A stretch of 64,000 nucleotides of DNA, taken from the NCBI GenBank assembly GCA_009493725.1, contig VOGB01000003.1, positions 186,001-250,000 on the forward strand, read 5' to 3'. This stretch comes from Pseudoramibacter fermentans. Its GTDB lineage: Bacteria > Bacillota > Clostridia > Eubacteriales > Eubacteriaceae. This document shows, piece after piece, positions 53,767-62,632 of this stretch (the first letter of the stretch is position 1; the number at the start of each line of letters is the position of its first letter). The notes under the pieces are model-generated. The model was not told the DNA's origin. It worked only from the letters and a program-made list of their open reading frames with translations, and ran no database searches. The translations under genes and the position numbers were made by a program.

Positions 53767-54866
53767 ATGAGAACTTTTGACTACACTCAGTTGGCAGAAC
53801 GGTCTTGGCCCACAGACATTGTCAATTTTGTTGCTAAAATACACGAGTGCAAGGGCAGACAAGATTTGTTTGTCCGTCAAAAACCGACGGAACTGGATCG
53901 GCTGGTCGAAATAGCTAAAATTCAAAGTACAGAAGCGTCGAATAAAATTGAGGGCATTGTGACGACGAGCACGCGCATGAAGCAGCTTTTGCCGAGAAGA
54001 CAACGCCGAGAAGCCGCGACGAGGACGAGATCGTAGGTTATCGGGATGTACTGAATACCATTCGCGAAAATTACGGGTACATTCCAATCCGCCCATCCTA
54101 TATTCTTCAGCTGCATCGTGACCTGCTGAAGAAAGCTGGACTTTCCTTCGGTGGCCATTTTAAAAATGTGCAGAATGTGATTAACGAAACTCGTCCGGAC
54201 GGAACGGTTGTGACGCGTTTTACGCCGGTCCCACCTTACGACACGCCTGAAGCGGTCGAGCGGCTGTGCCACGCTTATGAACAAGCGGCAGCGGCTGAAA
54301 AAATCGACGCGCTGATTTTGATTCCGGTGTTCATTTGCGACTTCCTCTGTATTCATCCGTTTAATGACGGCAACGGCCGGATGAGCCGGCTGCTTACGCT
54401 TTTGCTTTTATATCAAAACGGCTACGATGTCGGCAAATATATCAGCATCGAAAAGCAGATTGAAAAGACGAAAGACCGCTATTATGAAGCGCTTGCGGCG
54501 GCCGACGCAGGCTGGTATGAGGGTAAAAACGACCCGACACCGTTTATCCGATATACACTTCAAGTCATTTTGGCCTGCTACATCGAATTTGAAGACCGCG
54601 TTGGGTTGATGGCGAAGACTGGACAGCGGAGCACGGCTTACGATATCGTCAAGCATTATACCGAGGAAAAAATTGGGAAATTCACCAGTGCGGAAGTTGT
54701 TGCGCACTGCCCGAGTGTCAGCCGTTCGTCTGTATTGGCGGCGCTGAAAAAATTGGTCGAAGCAGGCGAGATTGAGAAAAAAGGCGCTGGACGTGGTACT
54801 TTTTACATCCGAGCAGACAGTGAAGTAGTTCGTCCAGCCGATGATTTTTCGTCCAAAATCGTGTAG
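53767..54866 (+). pseudogene. Fic-family AMP transferase with wHTH tail, -1 frameshift
   Basis: From ATG 53767 (AAAGGAGG eight bases upstream) the N-terminal domain contains SNKIEG, which fits the inhibitory motif [S/T]xxxE[G/N] of self-inhibited Fic proteins. The frame breaks at about 53990 (TTTTGCC where TTTTGGCC would keep the frame) and ends at 54036; the continuing frame EKTTPRSRDEDEIVGYRD runs on to 54866. It includes the catalytic loop HPFNDGNGRMSR and a C-terminal winged helix (FTSAEVVAHCPSVSRSSVLA ... GRGTFYIR). Fic enzymes transfer AMP to target proteins; those with a winged helix can bind DNA. One missing G is the only lesion, so either a recent mutation or a sequence error. Similar repeats flank both ends. 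Confidence 0.82.
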
Positions 54867-54898
54867 AAGTTGGACGAAAGACGGCACAGTTGGACGAT
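54829..54898 (+). promoter_or_regulatory. Second repeat cluster at the 3' end of fic
   Basis: TTCGTCCAG (54829), TTCGTCCAA (54848), TTGGACGAA (54870), TTGGACGAT (54890). A stretch of about 34 bases here (54829-54862) is almost identical to 53682-53716. The first part codes for the Fic C-terminus, the rest is intergenic. Confidence 0.65.
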
Positions 54899-54999
54899 AA
54901 TTTATTGGAGTCTGTCGAGGCTTTTCAAGCTAATTCATCGCCTGTTTTTCTTGTTATTTTCGGAAAATGGTTGTAAGATGAGGAAAGGGAGGGGAAGGT

Positions 55000-55311
55000 A
55001 TGAATAAGATTTATTTTACCATTACGGGAACCTGCCACAAATTTGGACAGGAATTTTTTAAACCCAATATGAAGGTAGAGCTGATCAAAGAACCGGACAA
55101 TGAATACGATAAAGAAGCAATTCGCGTTGAAATGGAAGGGCTTGGACCAGTCGGTTACGTCGCAAATAGTTCCTTCACAGTTTTGGGCGAAAGTATGAGT
55201 GCCGGCCGGCTGTACGATAAAATTGGCGACACAGCGGAAGGGACAGTGATGTACGTTCTGCCGAAGGGGATTTTGTGCGCCCTCGATCAAAAGGATGCGG
55301 GTGAAAAATAG
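55000..55311 (+). CDS. HIRAN-domain protein
   Basis: 103 residues, almost entirely one HIRAN domain (FTITGTCHKFGQEFF, VELIKEPDNEYDKEAIRVEM, GPVGYVANS). HIRAN domains bind DNA ends in helicase/nuclease proteins; stand-alone bacterial copies are of unknown role. GGGAGGGGAAGGT precedes the ATG. It begins 100 bases after the second repeat cluster downstream of fic and could share its regulation. The gap to the next gene (55312-55476) is AT-rich and probably holds a promoter. Confidence 0.8.
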   Translation: MNKIYFTITGTCHKFGQEFFKPNMKVELIKEPDNEYDKEAIRVEMEGLGPVGYVANSSFTVLGESMSAGRLYDKIGDTAEGTVMYVLPKGILCALDQKDAGEK

Positions 55312-55476
55312 AGGGATGACGGAAGTCTAATTAATAAATATTTTAACGCGCTTGAAAATAATGTAATGTAAATTTACAAAAAATAAAATTTGTAAAGTTT
55401 TTACGCGAGATATATTGTCATGGGATAAGTTGTATGATACCGTTTAAGTATCATTTAATAATATGCGAGGTGACTT

Positions 55477-56025
55477 ATGAGTAAAATACTTCGAATTGCA
55501 GGAGACAAGGTCTATATCGGCAAGGACAACGGTGAAATGGTGGAAGCGAAATTGCAGGACGTCGTTTATGAAAATCCGCAGGTGGGCGATGAAGTCGTGA
55601 TGTACACTTCCGATACGGCGACCCTGATCGATCTTAAGTCGCCGAAGGCAGCGCCGCGGAAGGCGGCGGCTCAGGAAGCGCCAAAAATGTCAATGGCTGA
55701 TCGGGAAATCGTGGAACCGGCTCGGCCGGCACCAGTTCAGCGTCCCGTACAGCCGGTGGCCCCGCAGCCAGCGCCGGTAGCGTACAACGAAAAAAGATAC
55801 AACAAACACGTCTTCGTCTGGGTCTTCACCTTCCTGCTCGGCGGGCTCGGCATCGACCGCTTCGTCAGAGGACAGGTGGGCCTGGGCATTTTGAAGCTGA
55901 TCACCTGCGGCGGCGTCGGTATTTGGGCTACTGTCGACTGGATTATCGGATTGGTGAAGGTTTACGGCAGTGCCTATGGACAGGATGAAGAAGTGGTCTT
56001 CATTGATGGAAAATATTCGAAATAG
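55477..56025 (+). CDS. TM2-domain membrane protein
   Basis: 182 residues. An N-terminal beta-rich part (ILRIAGDKVYIGKDNGEMVEA) and a Pro/Ala linker (about 85-105) are followed by a TM2 domain (about 108-170: two helices, FTFLLGGLGIDRFVRGQVGLG, with the DRF motif between). TM2 proteins are common and poorly understood. GCGAGGTGA precedes the ATG. A good terminator follows. Confidence 0.85.
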   Translation: MSKILRIAGDKVYIGKDNGEMVEAKLQDVVYENPQVGDEVVMYTSDTATLIDLKSPKAAPRKAAAQEAPKMSMADREIVEPARPAPVQRPVQPVAPQPAPVAYNEKRYNKHVFVWVFTFLLGGLGIDRFVRGQVGLGILKLITCGGVGIWATVDWIIGLVKVYGSAYGQDEEVVFIDGKYSK

Positions 56026-56036
56026 GGCGAAATAAT

Positions 56037-56076
56037 AAAAAGCCAGATGGTTGGAAGAGAAACCATCTGGCTTTTT
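56037..56076. terminator. Bidirectional terminator
   Basis: AAAAAGCCAGATGGTT / AACCATCTGGCTTTTT, perfect stem with an 8-base loop, between convergent genes. Confidence 0.92.
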
Positions 56077-56092
56077 GTCGTAATGACGGAAG

Positions 56093-58171
56093 TTATGCCT
56101 GTTTAGGCTGAAATGAAAACCAGTCGTCGCCGGACAACGCTGGGCAGTTTAAAATGAATTGGGTGTCGTTGTCTTGATCGCTTTCGGTGTCGTTGCCCAT
56201 GCTGTCGGCGAATTCAGTGACGAAGGCCGTGACTTGGTCCTTGCCCTTTTGAAGGGCGGCCAGGGCGGCCGGCGGCAGCGCGAAGGGCAGCGCGGGGTCG
56301 ACGTCCGACGCGCCCTTGGCGGTGCGTTTCTGCATATGGGCTAGCGCGAAGTGGGAGAGCGGGTTGCGCTTCAAATCCGCGATCAGGTCGGCGATGGTGC
56401 AGGTTGGGCGGAACAGCAGCGCGCCGTCTTTCCGGCGCTTGGCGATCAGGCTCGGCAGCATCCATTTGATTATCGCCAGAATCAGCCGTCCGCCCCGTTT
56501 GGCGGACAAGTCCACAAGGGGCGTCCGGCCGTCTGAAGGGATCAGGTTCAAATTTTTCTGGATGCCGTCGGCGCCGAGAATTTTGCTGACCGACAGGGTC
56601 TGGGCGTAATCGCCAGCCAGCGCCATCGCCAGTTCGGTGAAGATAGTGGTGTAGGCGTCGGTGAGGCCGCCCTGGGCCAGAAACTCCCGGGTGTGCAGCG
56701 CCCAGTCCTCGTGGGGCGTGCCGTCCAGACCGGCGAGGTGGCGCTGATAAATGTAATTCGTGTAATCCAGAATCGTTCGACCGTCGGTGACGTCGACCCG
56801 GCTCATCGCGCCGACTGTGCGGCGCAGCAGACTGTCCCGGACGTCGGGGTTGAGGCTGAAAAGCTTCGGAATCACGTCGTCCAGCGCGCCTTCGATGCCC
56901 TGGGAGTTGACCGACACGTGGATGCCGGCCTTTTTCATTCGGCGGTCCTGCACGTGCAGGCGTTCGACCAGCAGCCCGTCGATGGCGTTCACGATTTTGC
57001 TGTGGTATTCCGCTTTTTTGTCGGGGTGGGTCTTCAAATATTTGAAGAATTTGCGCAGGTTGTGGACCGCGGTGGTTTCCAGCATGTTCGTGTCGAACCC
57101 GTATTGCTTCGCGTAGGCCGTCATGTCGTGAACCGTCTGAGCTTTGCCGGTTTCCGGATTGATGAAGGTACCGGCATCGGTGTGGATCAGGGTGTGGACG
57201 TCGAAATTTTCGCGGATCTGGCCGTCCACTTCCTTTCGGGTCACGGTGACGATGCGCGCCGGGGACGGGTAGCAGATCAGCGAGGCGGTTTCAATGTCGA
57301 AGAAGCTGCGGCCCTTTTCGGTCGTCATCTTTTGGATATCGTTGGCGTGCATGTGTCCGGTGAAGACGCCGTCCATCCCAGCGTCGGCGAGGGCTGTCGA
57401 AATCCGTTCGTACTCGGGAATCAGGTAGGCGGGCATGGCCTTGGGCTCCATCGAAAAATGGGGCAGGAAGCCGTGGTGGCCGAGCCCGATGACCGTGTCG
57501 CCCTGGGCTTTCGCCGCGCGGGTCTGCTCGAGCACCCAGGCCTCGAGCTCGGGGGTGAAAATGCCGGCGGTCTGATTTTCGTCGATGCCGCGGACCGTCG
57601 TGTCGGCGCTGTAACGATTGGTGTCCATTACGATGAGGGTGAACCCCGGCTTCGGGCGTACGCAGTAGGACAGGCCGCAGCCCAGCTTTCCTTCCGGCGG
57701 CACGAAGCGCTTCACCTCTGCGGCGCCGAAGCGTTCCGGCGCGTAGAGGTCTCCAAAGATGGCGGGGGTGGTGCGCCCGGCGGGCACCGCTTTGCCGTTT
57801 GGCGTATTGAAATTCGTGGCGTCCGGGTTGTTGATGTCGTGGTTGCCCGGCGCGGCGAACACCTGGGCGCCGGTGTCTCGGGCGAACTGCTCGAGAATGG
57901 CCGCGATCGCTTCGTGGCATTCCCGTTCGCCGTCCTTGGTCAGGTCTCCAGCGATCATCAGCACGTCTGGGTCCTGCGCTGCCAAGCGTTTCAGCGCCGC
58001 TCTCAAAAAGGTGTTGCTTTCGTTGTACATCTTGCGGTCGCTGTTGCGGTGCTCGGTGTAGTCCGGGGTGTCGGCGATCAGCGACGGCGCCAGATAGTGC
58101 AGGTCGGCCAGTACGGCGATCCTCAGGGTCTGATGACGGGTGATGGATTGATTTTGATCTGTATTGTTCAT
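56093..58171 (-). CDS. Large calcineurin-like metallophosphoesterase
   Basis: 692 residues from ATG 58171 (AGAGAAG upstream); a TTG at 58198 would add nine. The N-terminal half is a calcineurin-like phosphoesterase with its metal ligands in order: VLADLHY, GDLTKDGE, GNHDINN, GLGHHGF, TGHMHAND. The C-terminal about 350 residues are helical, with no recognised family; no signal peptide is seen, so it acts in the cytosol unless exported by another route. Substrate unknown; the family includes phosphodiesterases of nucleotides and phospholipids. A cyclic-dinucleotide role would be speculation despite the many c-di-GMP genes. Confidence 0.8.
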   Translation of the reverse strand: MNNTDQNQSITRHQTLRIAVLADLHYLAPSLIADTPDYTEHRNSDRKMYNESNTFLRAALKRLAAQDPDVLMIAGDLTKDGERECHEAIAAILEQFARDTGAQVFAAPGNHDINNPDATNFNTPNGKAVPAGRTTPAIFGDLYAPERFGAAEVKRFVPPEGKLGCGLSYCVRPKPGFTLIVMDTNRYSADTTVRGIDENQTAGIFTPELEAWVLEQTRAAKAQGDTVIGLGHHGFLPHFSMEPKAMPAYLIPEYERISTALADAGMDGVFTGHMHANDIQKMTTEKGRSFFDIETASLICYPSPARIVTVTRKEVDGQIRENFDVHTLIHTDAGTFINPETGKAQTVHDMTAYAKQYGFDTNMLETTAVHNLRKFFKYLKTHPDKKAEYHSKIVNAIDGLLVERLHVQDRRMKKAGIHVSVNSQGIEGALDDVIPKLFSLNPDVRDSLLRRTVGAMSRVDVTDGRTILDYTNYIYQRHLAGLDGTPHEDWALHTREFLAQGGLTDAYTTIFTELAMALAGDYAQTLSVSKILGADGIQKNLNLIPSDGRTPLVDLSAKRGGRLILAIIKWMLPSLIAKRRKDGALLFRPTCTIADLIADLKRNPLSHFALAHMQKRTAKGASDVDPALPFALPPAALAALQKGKDQVTAFVTEFADSMGNDTESDQDNDTQFILNCPALSGDDWFSFQPKQA

Positions 58172-58314
58172 GGCATCATCTTCTCTTTTTCTATTCAATG
58201 TATTTCTGAATGTTTTTTCAGCATTATTTTAATCATTTTTTCAGATATTTTCAATCTTCTGAAAGTTATTTTCACGTAAAGACGGCCGGAATTTAAGGCT
58301 GACGGCAGCCCATT

Positions 58315-58349
58315 AAAAAAGCAGGCCGCAATCTTATCGTTGCGCCTGC
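58315..58349 (-). terminator. Terminator of the gpx-ohrR-CDF operon
   Basis: On the minus strand GCAGGCGCAA pairs with TTGCGGCCTGC (one bulged base), followed by a run of six T, 20 bases after the transporter stop. Confidence 0.8.
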
Positions 58350-58368
58350 CTATTGGAGGGAGGGGTCG

Positions 58369-59481
58369 TTAATCGGAGATGTCAAAGTCCAGCTGGATGT
58401 TGACGGTGTAGCCAGGACAGAGGGCCTGAGCCTTTTCGAGAATTTCCCGATACAGCCCTTTGCGGTCGGGGGCGTCGTAGCTGATGATGATGTCGAACTG
58501 CACCGTCTTTTCCGTCGGGTCGAGGAAGAAACCGTGCATCTGCAGCACGTCGGGATAGTCCTCGAGCAGATCGCGCACCGCTTTTTCGATGCGGACCGCT
58601 TCGGAATTTTCGGTGTTTTTTGCGTAAACCGAAATGCCGGCGAGGATGACGTGATGCTGGTCGAAGACCGCGTTGGCCACATCTCGTTCCAGGCTGTCCA
58701 GTTCGACAGCGGTCATCGTGTCGGGCACCTCGATGTGTACGGAGCCGATCTGACGGCTCGGGCCGTAACTGTTGACGATCAAGTCGTAGGCGCCCTCGAC
58801 GCCGTCAACCTGACAGATGGTCTGCTTGATGCCCTGGGCGGTTTTGGCGTCGATGCGTTCGCCGAGGATTTGGCTGACCGTATCCCGGAGGATGTCGATC
58901 CCGGCCTTCACGATGAAGACGGAGATGACGGCGCCGAGCCAGGCTTCGAGGCTGATGCCAAAAATCAGGTAAATCGCCGCAGCCGCCAGTGTCGACACGG
59001 AGATGACCGCGTCGTTGAGGGCGTCGCTGCCGGAAGCGATCAGCGAGTCGGATTTGACGTTTTCGCCGGTCCGTTTGACGAACAGCCCGAGGAGGACTTT
59101 CGCGGCCACAGCCACCGCGATGATGATTAAGGCGATGGCGGAGTAGTCCGGCGTGGCCGGGTGGAGAATTTTCTTCACCGATTCGACCAGTGATGAAACC
59201 CCGGCGTAGAGGACGATCACGGCGATGATCATCGCGCTCAGGTATTCGAGACGGCCGTACCCGAGGGGATGCTTTTTGTCCGGCGCCTTGCCGGCGAGCT
59301 TGGTGCCGATAATGGTGATCACTGAGGACAGTGCGTCGCTCAAATTATTGACGGCGTCCATGACTACGGCAATGGAATGGGAGAGTGTGCCGACGATCGC
59401 CTTGAAGACGGCCAGAGCGACGTTGACCAGGATGCCGATGACGCTGGTGCGGACGATCACCTTTTCACGATTTGCGTTCAT
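58369..59481 (-). CDS. Cation diffusion facilitator metal exporter
   Basis: 370 residues with six predicted helices and the family marks NNLSDALSS in helix 2, HPLGYGRLEY after it and SDALNDAVIS in helix 5, then a C-terminal cytoplasmic domain (about 205-290) and an extra C-terminal region of about 80 residues with a second ferredoxin-like repeat. The helix-2 pair N/D and helix-5 D/D point to Mn or Fe rather than Zn, but I would not fix the metal. It follows ohrR by 28 bases on the same strand. Metal export next to a peroxide sensor and a peroxidase suggests a joint oxidative-stress role. Confidence 0.85.
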   Translation of the reverse strand: MNANREKVIVRTSVIGILVNVALAVFKAIVGTLSHSIAVVMDAVNNLSDALSSVITIIGTKLAGKAPDKKHPLGYGRLEYLSAMIIAVIVLYAGVSSLVESVKKILHPATPDYSAIALIIIAVAVAAKVLLGLFVKRTGENVKSDSLIASGSDALNDAVISVSTLAAAAIYLIFGISLEAWLGAVISVFIVKAGIDILRDTVSQILGERIDAKTAQGIKQTICQVDGVEGAYDLIVNSYGPSRQIGSVHIEVPDTMTAVELDSLERDVANAVFDQHHVILAGISVYAKNTENSEAVRIEKAVRDLLEDYPDVLQMHGFFLDPTEKTVQFDIIISYDAPDRKGLYREILEKAQALCPGYTVNIQLDFDISD

Positions 59482-59509
59482 TTGATTCAGTCAGCCTTTC
59501 TAAAAGAAG

Positions 59510-59953
59510 TCAATTGTCCAGAATTTTGTAGAGGATGCGGTAGAGGGTGTGGGCTTCGTCCGGCTCGAGGGGCATGCAGCGGCCGATCCGCTGCGGCACG
59601 TCGGCGAGCTTGGTTTTCAGCGCCCGGCCGCTATCAGTTAAATAGACGACGACGCAGCGCTCGTCGTCGGGGTCGCGCCGGCGGTCGACGTAGCCCTGCT
59701 TTTCCAGTTTCTTCAGCATCGGCGTCAGCGTCCCGTTGTCGAGGTGGAGCCGGCTGCCGATTTCGCCGACGGTGAGGCCGTCCTTTTCCCAGAGCACCAT
59801 GAATGTGATGTATTGGGTGTAGGTCAGGCCGAGGGGCTTGAGGTAAGGTGTGTAGGCGCCGACGATTTTCCGAGCGGCCGCGTAGAGGGGGAAACAGAGC
59901 TGGTTGTCCAGCTTCAGGGCTTCGTCCGGATCGTAGGGAGTCATTTCAGTCAT
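59510..59953 (-). CDS. ohrR: OhrR/MarR-family peroxide-sensing repressor
   Basis: 147 residues. The N-terminal LDNQLCFPLYAAARK carries the reactive Cys of OhrR, and the Tyr residues that help its chemistry follow (YTPYLKPLGLTYTQYITFMVLWE is represented at 33-55). Winged helix with DNGTLTPMLKKLEKQG and the wing DPDDERCVVVYLT. Only one resolving-type extra Cys is present. It should repress until organic peroxides oxidise the Cys. Its ATG overlaps the gpx stop (TAATG), so the two are coupled. Confidence 0.87.
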   Translation of the reverse strand: MTEMTPYDPDEALKLDNQLCFPLYAAARKIVGAYTPYLKPLGLTYTQYITFMVLWEKDGLTVGEIGSRLHLDNGTLTPMLKKLEKQGYVDRRRDPDDERCVVVYLTDSGRALKTKLADVPQRIGRCMPLEPDEAHTLYRILYKILDN

Positions 59954-60498
59954 TAGATCAGCGCTTCCACAGCGGCGCGCACGGTCTTCATGCTGGTCGT
60001 CGGTTCAAAACGGTCGACGACGTTGCCGTCCCGGTCGATTAAGAATTTCGTGAAATTCCATTTGATTTCGGCGTTGTTCTTGTAATCCGGGTCGATCTTT
60101 TTGAGCATCGCGCTCATCATCAAGGCCTTCGGGCCCTTGCCGAATCCGGCAAAGCCCTTCTGGCTCTTCAGGTATTTGTAGAGGTCCAGCGCGTTGTCGC
60201 CGTTGACGTCGCTTTTGGTCATCTGGTCGAACTGGGTGTTGTAATGGAGGGTGCAGAATTCGTGGACTTCGTCGTCAGTGCCTGGGGTCTGGCCGGCGAA
60301 CTGGTTGCAAGGAATGTCGAGGATTTCCAAGCCCTTGTCGTGGAAAGCTTCGTAGATTTCTTCCAGATCCTTGTAGTGGGGAGTAAAGCCGCAGCCGGTC
60401 GCGGTGTTGACCACTAAGACCACCTTGCCTTTGAAATCGGACATCGGCAGTTCGGAACCGTCGCGTTTGGTTACAGAATAGTTATAAAAATCGCTCAT
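59953..60498 (-). CDS. gpx: Glutathione peroxidase family enzyme
   Basis: 181 residues from the ATG just after AGGAGG. The catalytic motif is VVNTATGCGFTPHY with Cys (not Sec); the Gln and Trp partners are in IPCNQFAGQTPGTDDE and EIKWNFTKFLIDRDG. Such bacterial enzymes usually use thioredoxin rather than glutathione to reduce organic and hydrogen peroxides. First gene of the operon with ohrR and the metal exporter. The dead gshA-like gene 6 kb away fits thioredoxin use, but that is inference. Confidence 0.92.
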   Translation of the reverse strand: MSDFYNYSVTKRDGSELPMSDFKGKVVLVVNTATGCGFTPHYKDLEEIYEAFHDKGLEILDIPCNQFAGQTPGTDDEVHEFCTLHYNTQFDQMTKSDVNGDNALDLYKYLKSQKGFAGFGKGPKALMMSAMLKKIDPDYKNNAEIKWNFTKFLIDRDGNVVDRFEPTTSMKTVRAAVEALI

Positions 60499-60550
60499 TT
60501 TAAACCTCCTACAATTGAGTTTAATTTTTGAACACGTCATTTATATTTGA

Positions 60551-60587
60551 AACAACTATATTGTATCAAATTTAATTTGAAAGTCAA
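60551..60587 (-). promoter_or_regulatory. gpx promoter with OhrR-like box
   Basis: On the minus strand: TTGACT, a 16-bp spacer and TACAAT. The -10 is part of TACAATATAGTTGTT, an imperfect inverted repeat close to the OhrR box TACAATT-AATTGTA. The spacer itself contains the palindrome TCAAATTAAATTTGA. Autorepression by OhrR is therefore likely. Confidence 0.55.
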
Positions 60588-60712
60588 CCCTTTTTTAGGT
60601 TTCTTTAACAAAAAGATCGCGATACAGATTATTAAGGGATTTGTAATTTCAAAAAAGACAGGCCGTCCTGTTATAATAAAGAGAAAATCAAAGCGATAGA
60701 AAGGAGAACGCG

Positions 60713-61441
60713 ATGCCCTTTTGGAATCCGTGGCACGGGTGCACGAAATGCAGCCCGGGCTGCGCCCACTGCTACGTTTACAGGCGGGACGCACAATACG
60801 GGAAGGACGCGTCGGTCGTCACGAAGACGGCGGCGTTCAATCTCCCGGTGCGCCGGGACCGCAGCGGCCATTACAAGCTCAAGCCCGGCAGCGGGACGGT
60901 GTTCACCTGCTTCACCTCCGACTTTTTCCACCCGGCGGCCGATGCGTGGCGGCCGGAGGCCTGGGCGATGATGCGGGCGCGGTCGGATTTATTTTTCTAT
61001 TTCATCACGAAACGGCCGGAGCGCATCGCGGCGCACCTGCCCGATGATTGGGGCGGGGACTGGGCAAACGTACATATCTGCTGCACCTGTGAAAATCAGG
61101 AACAGGCCGACCGGCGTCTGCCGGTTTTTCTCGCGCTGCCCCTGCGCCATCGATCGATCATCCACGAGCCCATGCTCGAGGCCATTCACATCGAAAGCTA
61201 TCTGGCACAATACGCGGACGTCATCGAGCGCGTCGCCTGCGGCGGCGAATCCGGGCCGGGCTCCCGGCTTTGCGATTACGACTGGATTTTGTCCACCCGG
61301 GCGCAGTGCATACAATACGGCGTGCCCTTTCATTTCCACCAGACCGGGCGGCTTTTCAAAAAAGACGGCAGAATCTACCGCATCAAAAGGCGGGATCAGG
61401 AGGCGCAGGCGTGGAAGGCCGGCATCGATTTTGAAGGGTAA
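60713..61441 (+). CDS. DUF5131 (phage Gp37/Gp68-like) protein
   Basis: 242 residues. Starts MPFWNPWHGCTKCSPGCAHC, with the Cys pattern C-x2-C-x3-C-x2-C of this family, then FTCFTSDFFHP, FYFITKRPERIA and VACGGESGPGSRLCDYDWI. The fold resembles a small radical-SAM-like or metal-binding barrel, but activity is unknown. GAAAGGAG precedes the ATG; TATAAT at 60673 is a likely -10. It is divergent from gpx. Confidence 0.82.
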   Translation: MPFWNPWHGCTKCSPGCAHCYVYRRDAQYGKDASVVTKTAAFNLPVRRDRSGHYKLKPGSGTVFTCFTSDFFHPAADAWRPEAWAMMRARSDLFFYFITKRPERIAAHLPDDWGGDWANVHICCTCENQEQADRRLPVFLALPLRHRSIIHEPMLEAIHIESYLAQYADVIERVACGGESGPGSRLCDYDWILSTRAQCIQYGVPFHFHQTGRLFKKDGRIYRIKRRDQEAQAWKAGIDFEG

Positions 61442-61555
61442 ATGGTGCTTTGCAGGGAAGTGTGGATTTGTCGACCACGTTGTCAACATATCCACAGTGT
61501 CATTTTTTGTATAGGCGTGAGGTGTGGAAAAATTGATATTGATAAAGAGGGATAA

Positions 61556-61594
61556 ATAAAAAATCTGCCGTCCAATTTATACTGAACGGCAGAT
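61556..61594 (-). terminator. Terminator of the TerB-like cassette
   Basis: ATCTGCCGT / ACGGCAGAT stem; on the minus strand it is followed by a T run. Only 8 bases after the last stop of the operon. Confidence 0.8.
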
Positions 61595-61602
61595 GGAAAC
61601 AT

Positions 61603-62622
61603 TTACGCATTGAGGGCATTTTCAGCATCCTTGTAAATGACAGGATTAATAATATTTGTAATTTTTTCAGATGCTTCAGTCAATTGTCCTTCTTTGGAAA
61701 GAATAGGGGTATCCAGGACGGCTTTAATTGAACAGGCGAGAGCAGCTGCTTCTGCGACAACTTTTTTGGAAGTGGGACGATAATGGCGGTAGTCATCACC
61801 TTCTATTTGAAAGATGTGTTCCATTTTCCAAATGAGTGGCAGAAAGTAAGCGTCGAGTCGGGCAAGCAATTCATAAAACATGTAACTTCGTCTTCGGATA
61901 GCGATGCATTGATCAGAGGCGGTATTCAAAGAAGTGACAATTTTATCGGATTCAGCCTTATTTTTCAGCGCGTTTTCCAAGCTTTTTCCGGCTTTGTTGT
62001 CGACTATAAATCCCATGACCATGAGTGCTGGACCGGCAACGAGCCCACCAAGCACTGCGGTACCAAGGGCCATACCGCCTCCACCAGCGGCCAACGAACC
62101 GCCGCCGAAAAACGCGAGTGTGGCATTCATTGAGGCAGCGCCGCTCAACGAGGAAATCGCTGTGCCGGTTGATGCGGCGGCAAAGGTCTGAGCGGCACTC
62201 CAGGCGCCGAAAGCAGTCAGTGCGCCGCCGGCCGTTCCCGCAGCTGCACCGCCGACGACGTCCAGCACGAGATTACTGAGTTCCTTTAATTCCTTAAAAC
62301 TGGTCTGGTCGATTTTTAAATTTTTAATTTCATCCAAACCGAGCGAGTCTGCGAAATCGACATTCTTAATTTTGGTAAAGGTATCGAGAAACGCGTGAAT
62401 ACTGTTGTTTAAAATAAATATTTTTTCCTGTCCGAGGTTGGCTAAAGATTCTTTAACTTCCGCACGTTTCAAATTTAGTTGATCCCGCGCTTCCTTCATC
62501 TGATCGTTGGCGTATTGATTAATGGTTTTGGCATTAGCCTGATGGTTGTACGCTTGAATGTCCTTAGTGACGCCGACACCGGCTGTAGCAATAGCGGCAG
62601 CGATAAAAAATACTGGCAGCAT
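61603..62622 (-). CDS. Glycine-rich membrane protein of unknown function
   Basis: 339 residues, AGGAGG upstream. A short N-terminal hydrophobic segment (MLPVFFIAAAIATAGVGV), a helical charged region (about 30-120, probable coiled coil), then a long Gly/Ala-rich hydrophobic region (about 125-215, AAAGTAGGALTAFG ... GGGMALGTAVLGGLVAG) like glycine-zipper membrane proteins, and a helical tail. Third gene of a tight minus-strand operon. I do not recognise the family beyond this. Confidence 0.65.
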   Translation of the reverse strand: MLPVFFIAAAIATAGVGVTKDIQAYNHQANAKTINQYANDQMKEARDQLNLKRAEVKESLANLGQEKIFILNNSIHAFLDTFTKIKNVDFADSLGLDEIKNLKIDQTSFKELKELSNLVLDVVGGAAAGTAGGALTAFGAWSAAQTFAAASTGTAISSLSGAASMNATLAFFGGGSLAAGGGGMALGTAVLGGLVAGPALMVMGFIVDNKAGKSLENALKNKAESDKIVTSLNTASDQCIAIRRRSYMFYELLARLDAYFLPLIWKMEHIFQIEGDDYRHYRPTSKKVVAEAAALACSIKAVLDTPILSKEGQLTEASEKITNIINPVIYKDAENALNA

Positions 62623-62632
62623 GACTTCCTCC

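Noticed and set aside
53980..54000. Programmed -1 frameshifting in fic
   Set aside because: The site does not fit an X XXY YYZ slippery heptamer in the zero frame and no clear downstream pseudoknot was seen.
61465..61535. DnaA-box-like motifs (TATCCACA, GTGTGGA) suggesting a replication origin
   Set aside because: Only loose matches, no dnaA/dnaN genes and no clustered perfect boxes.
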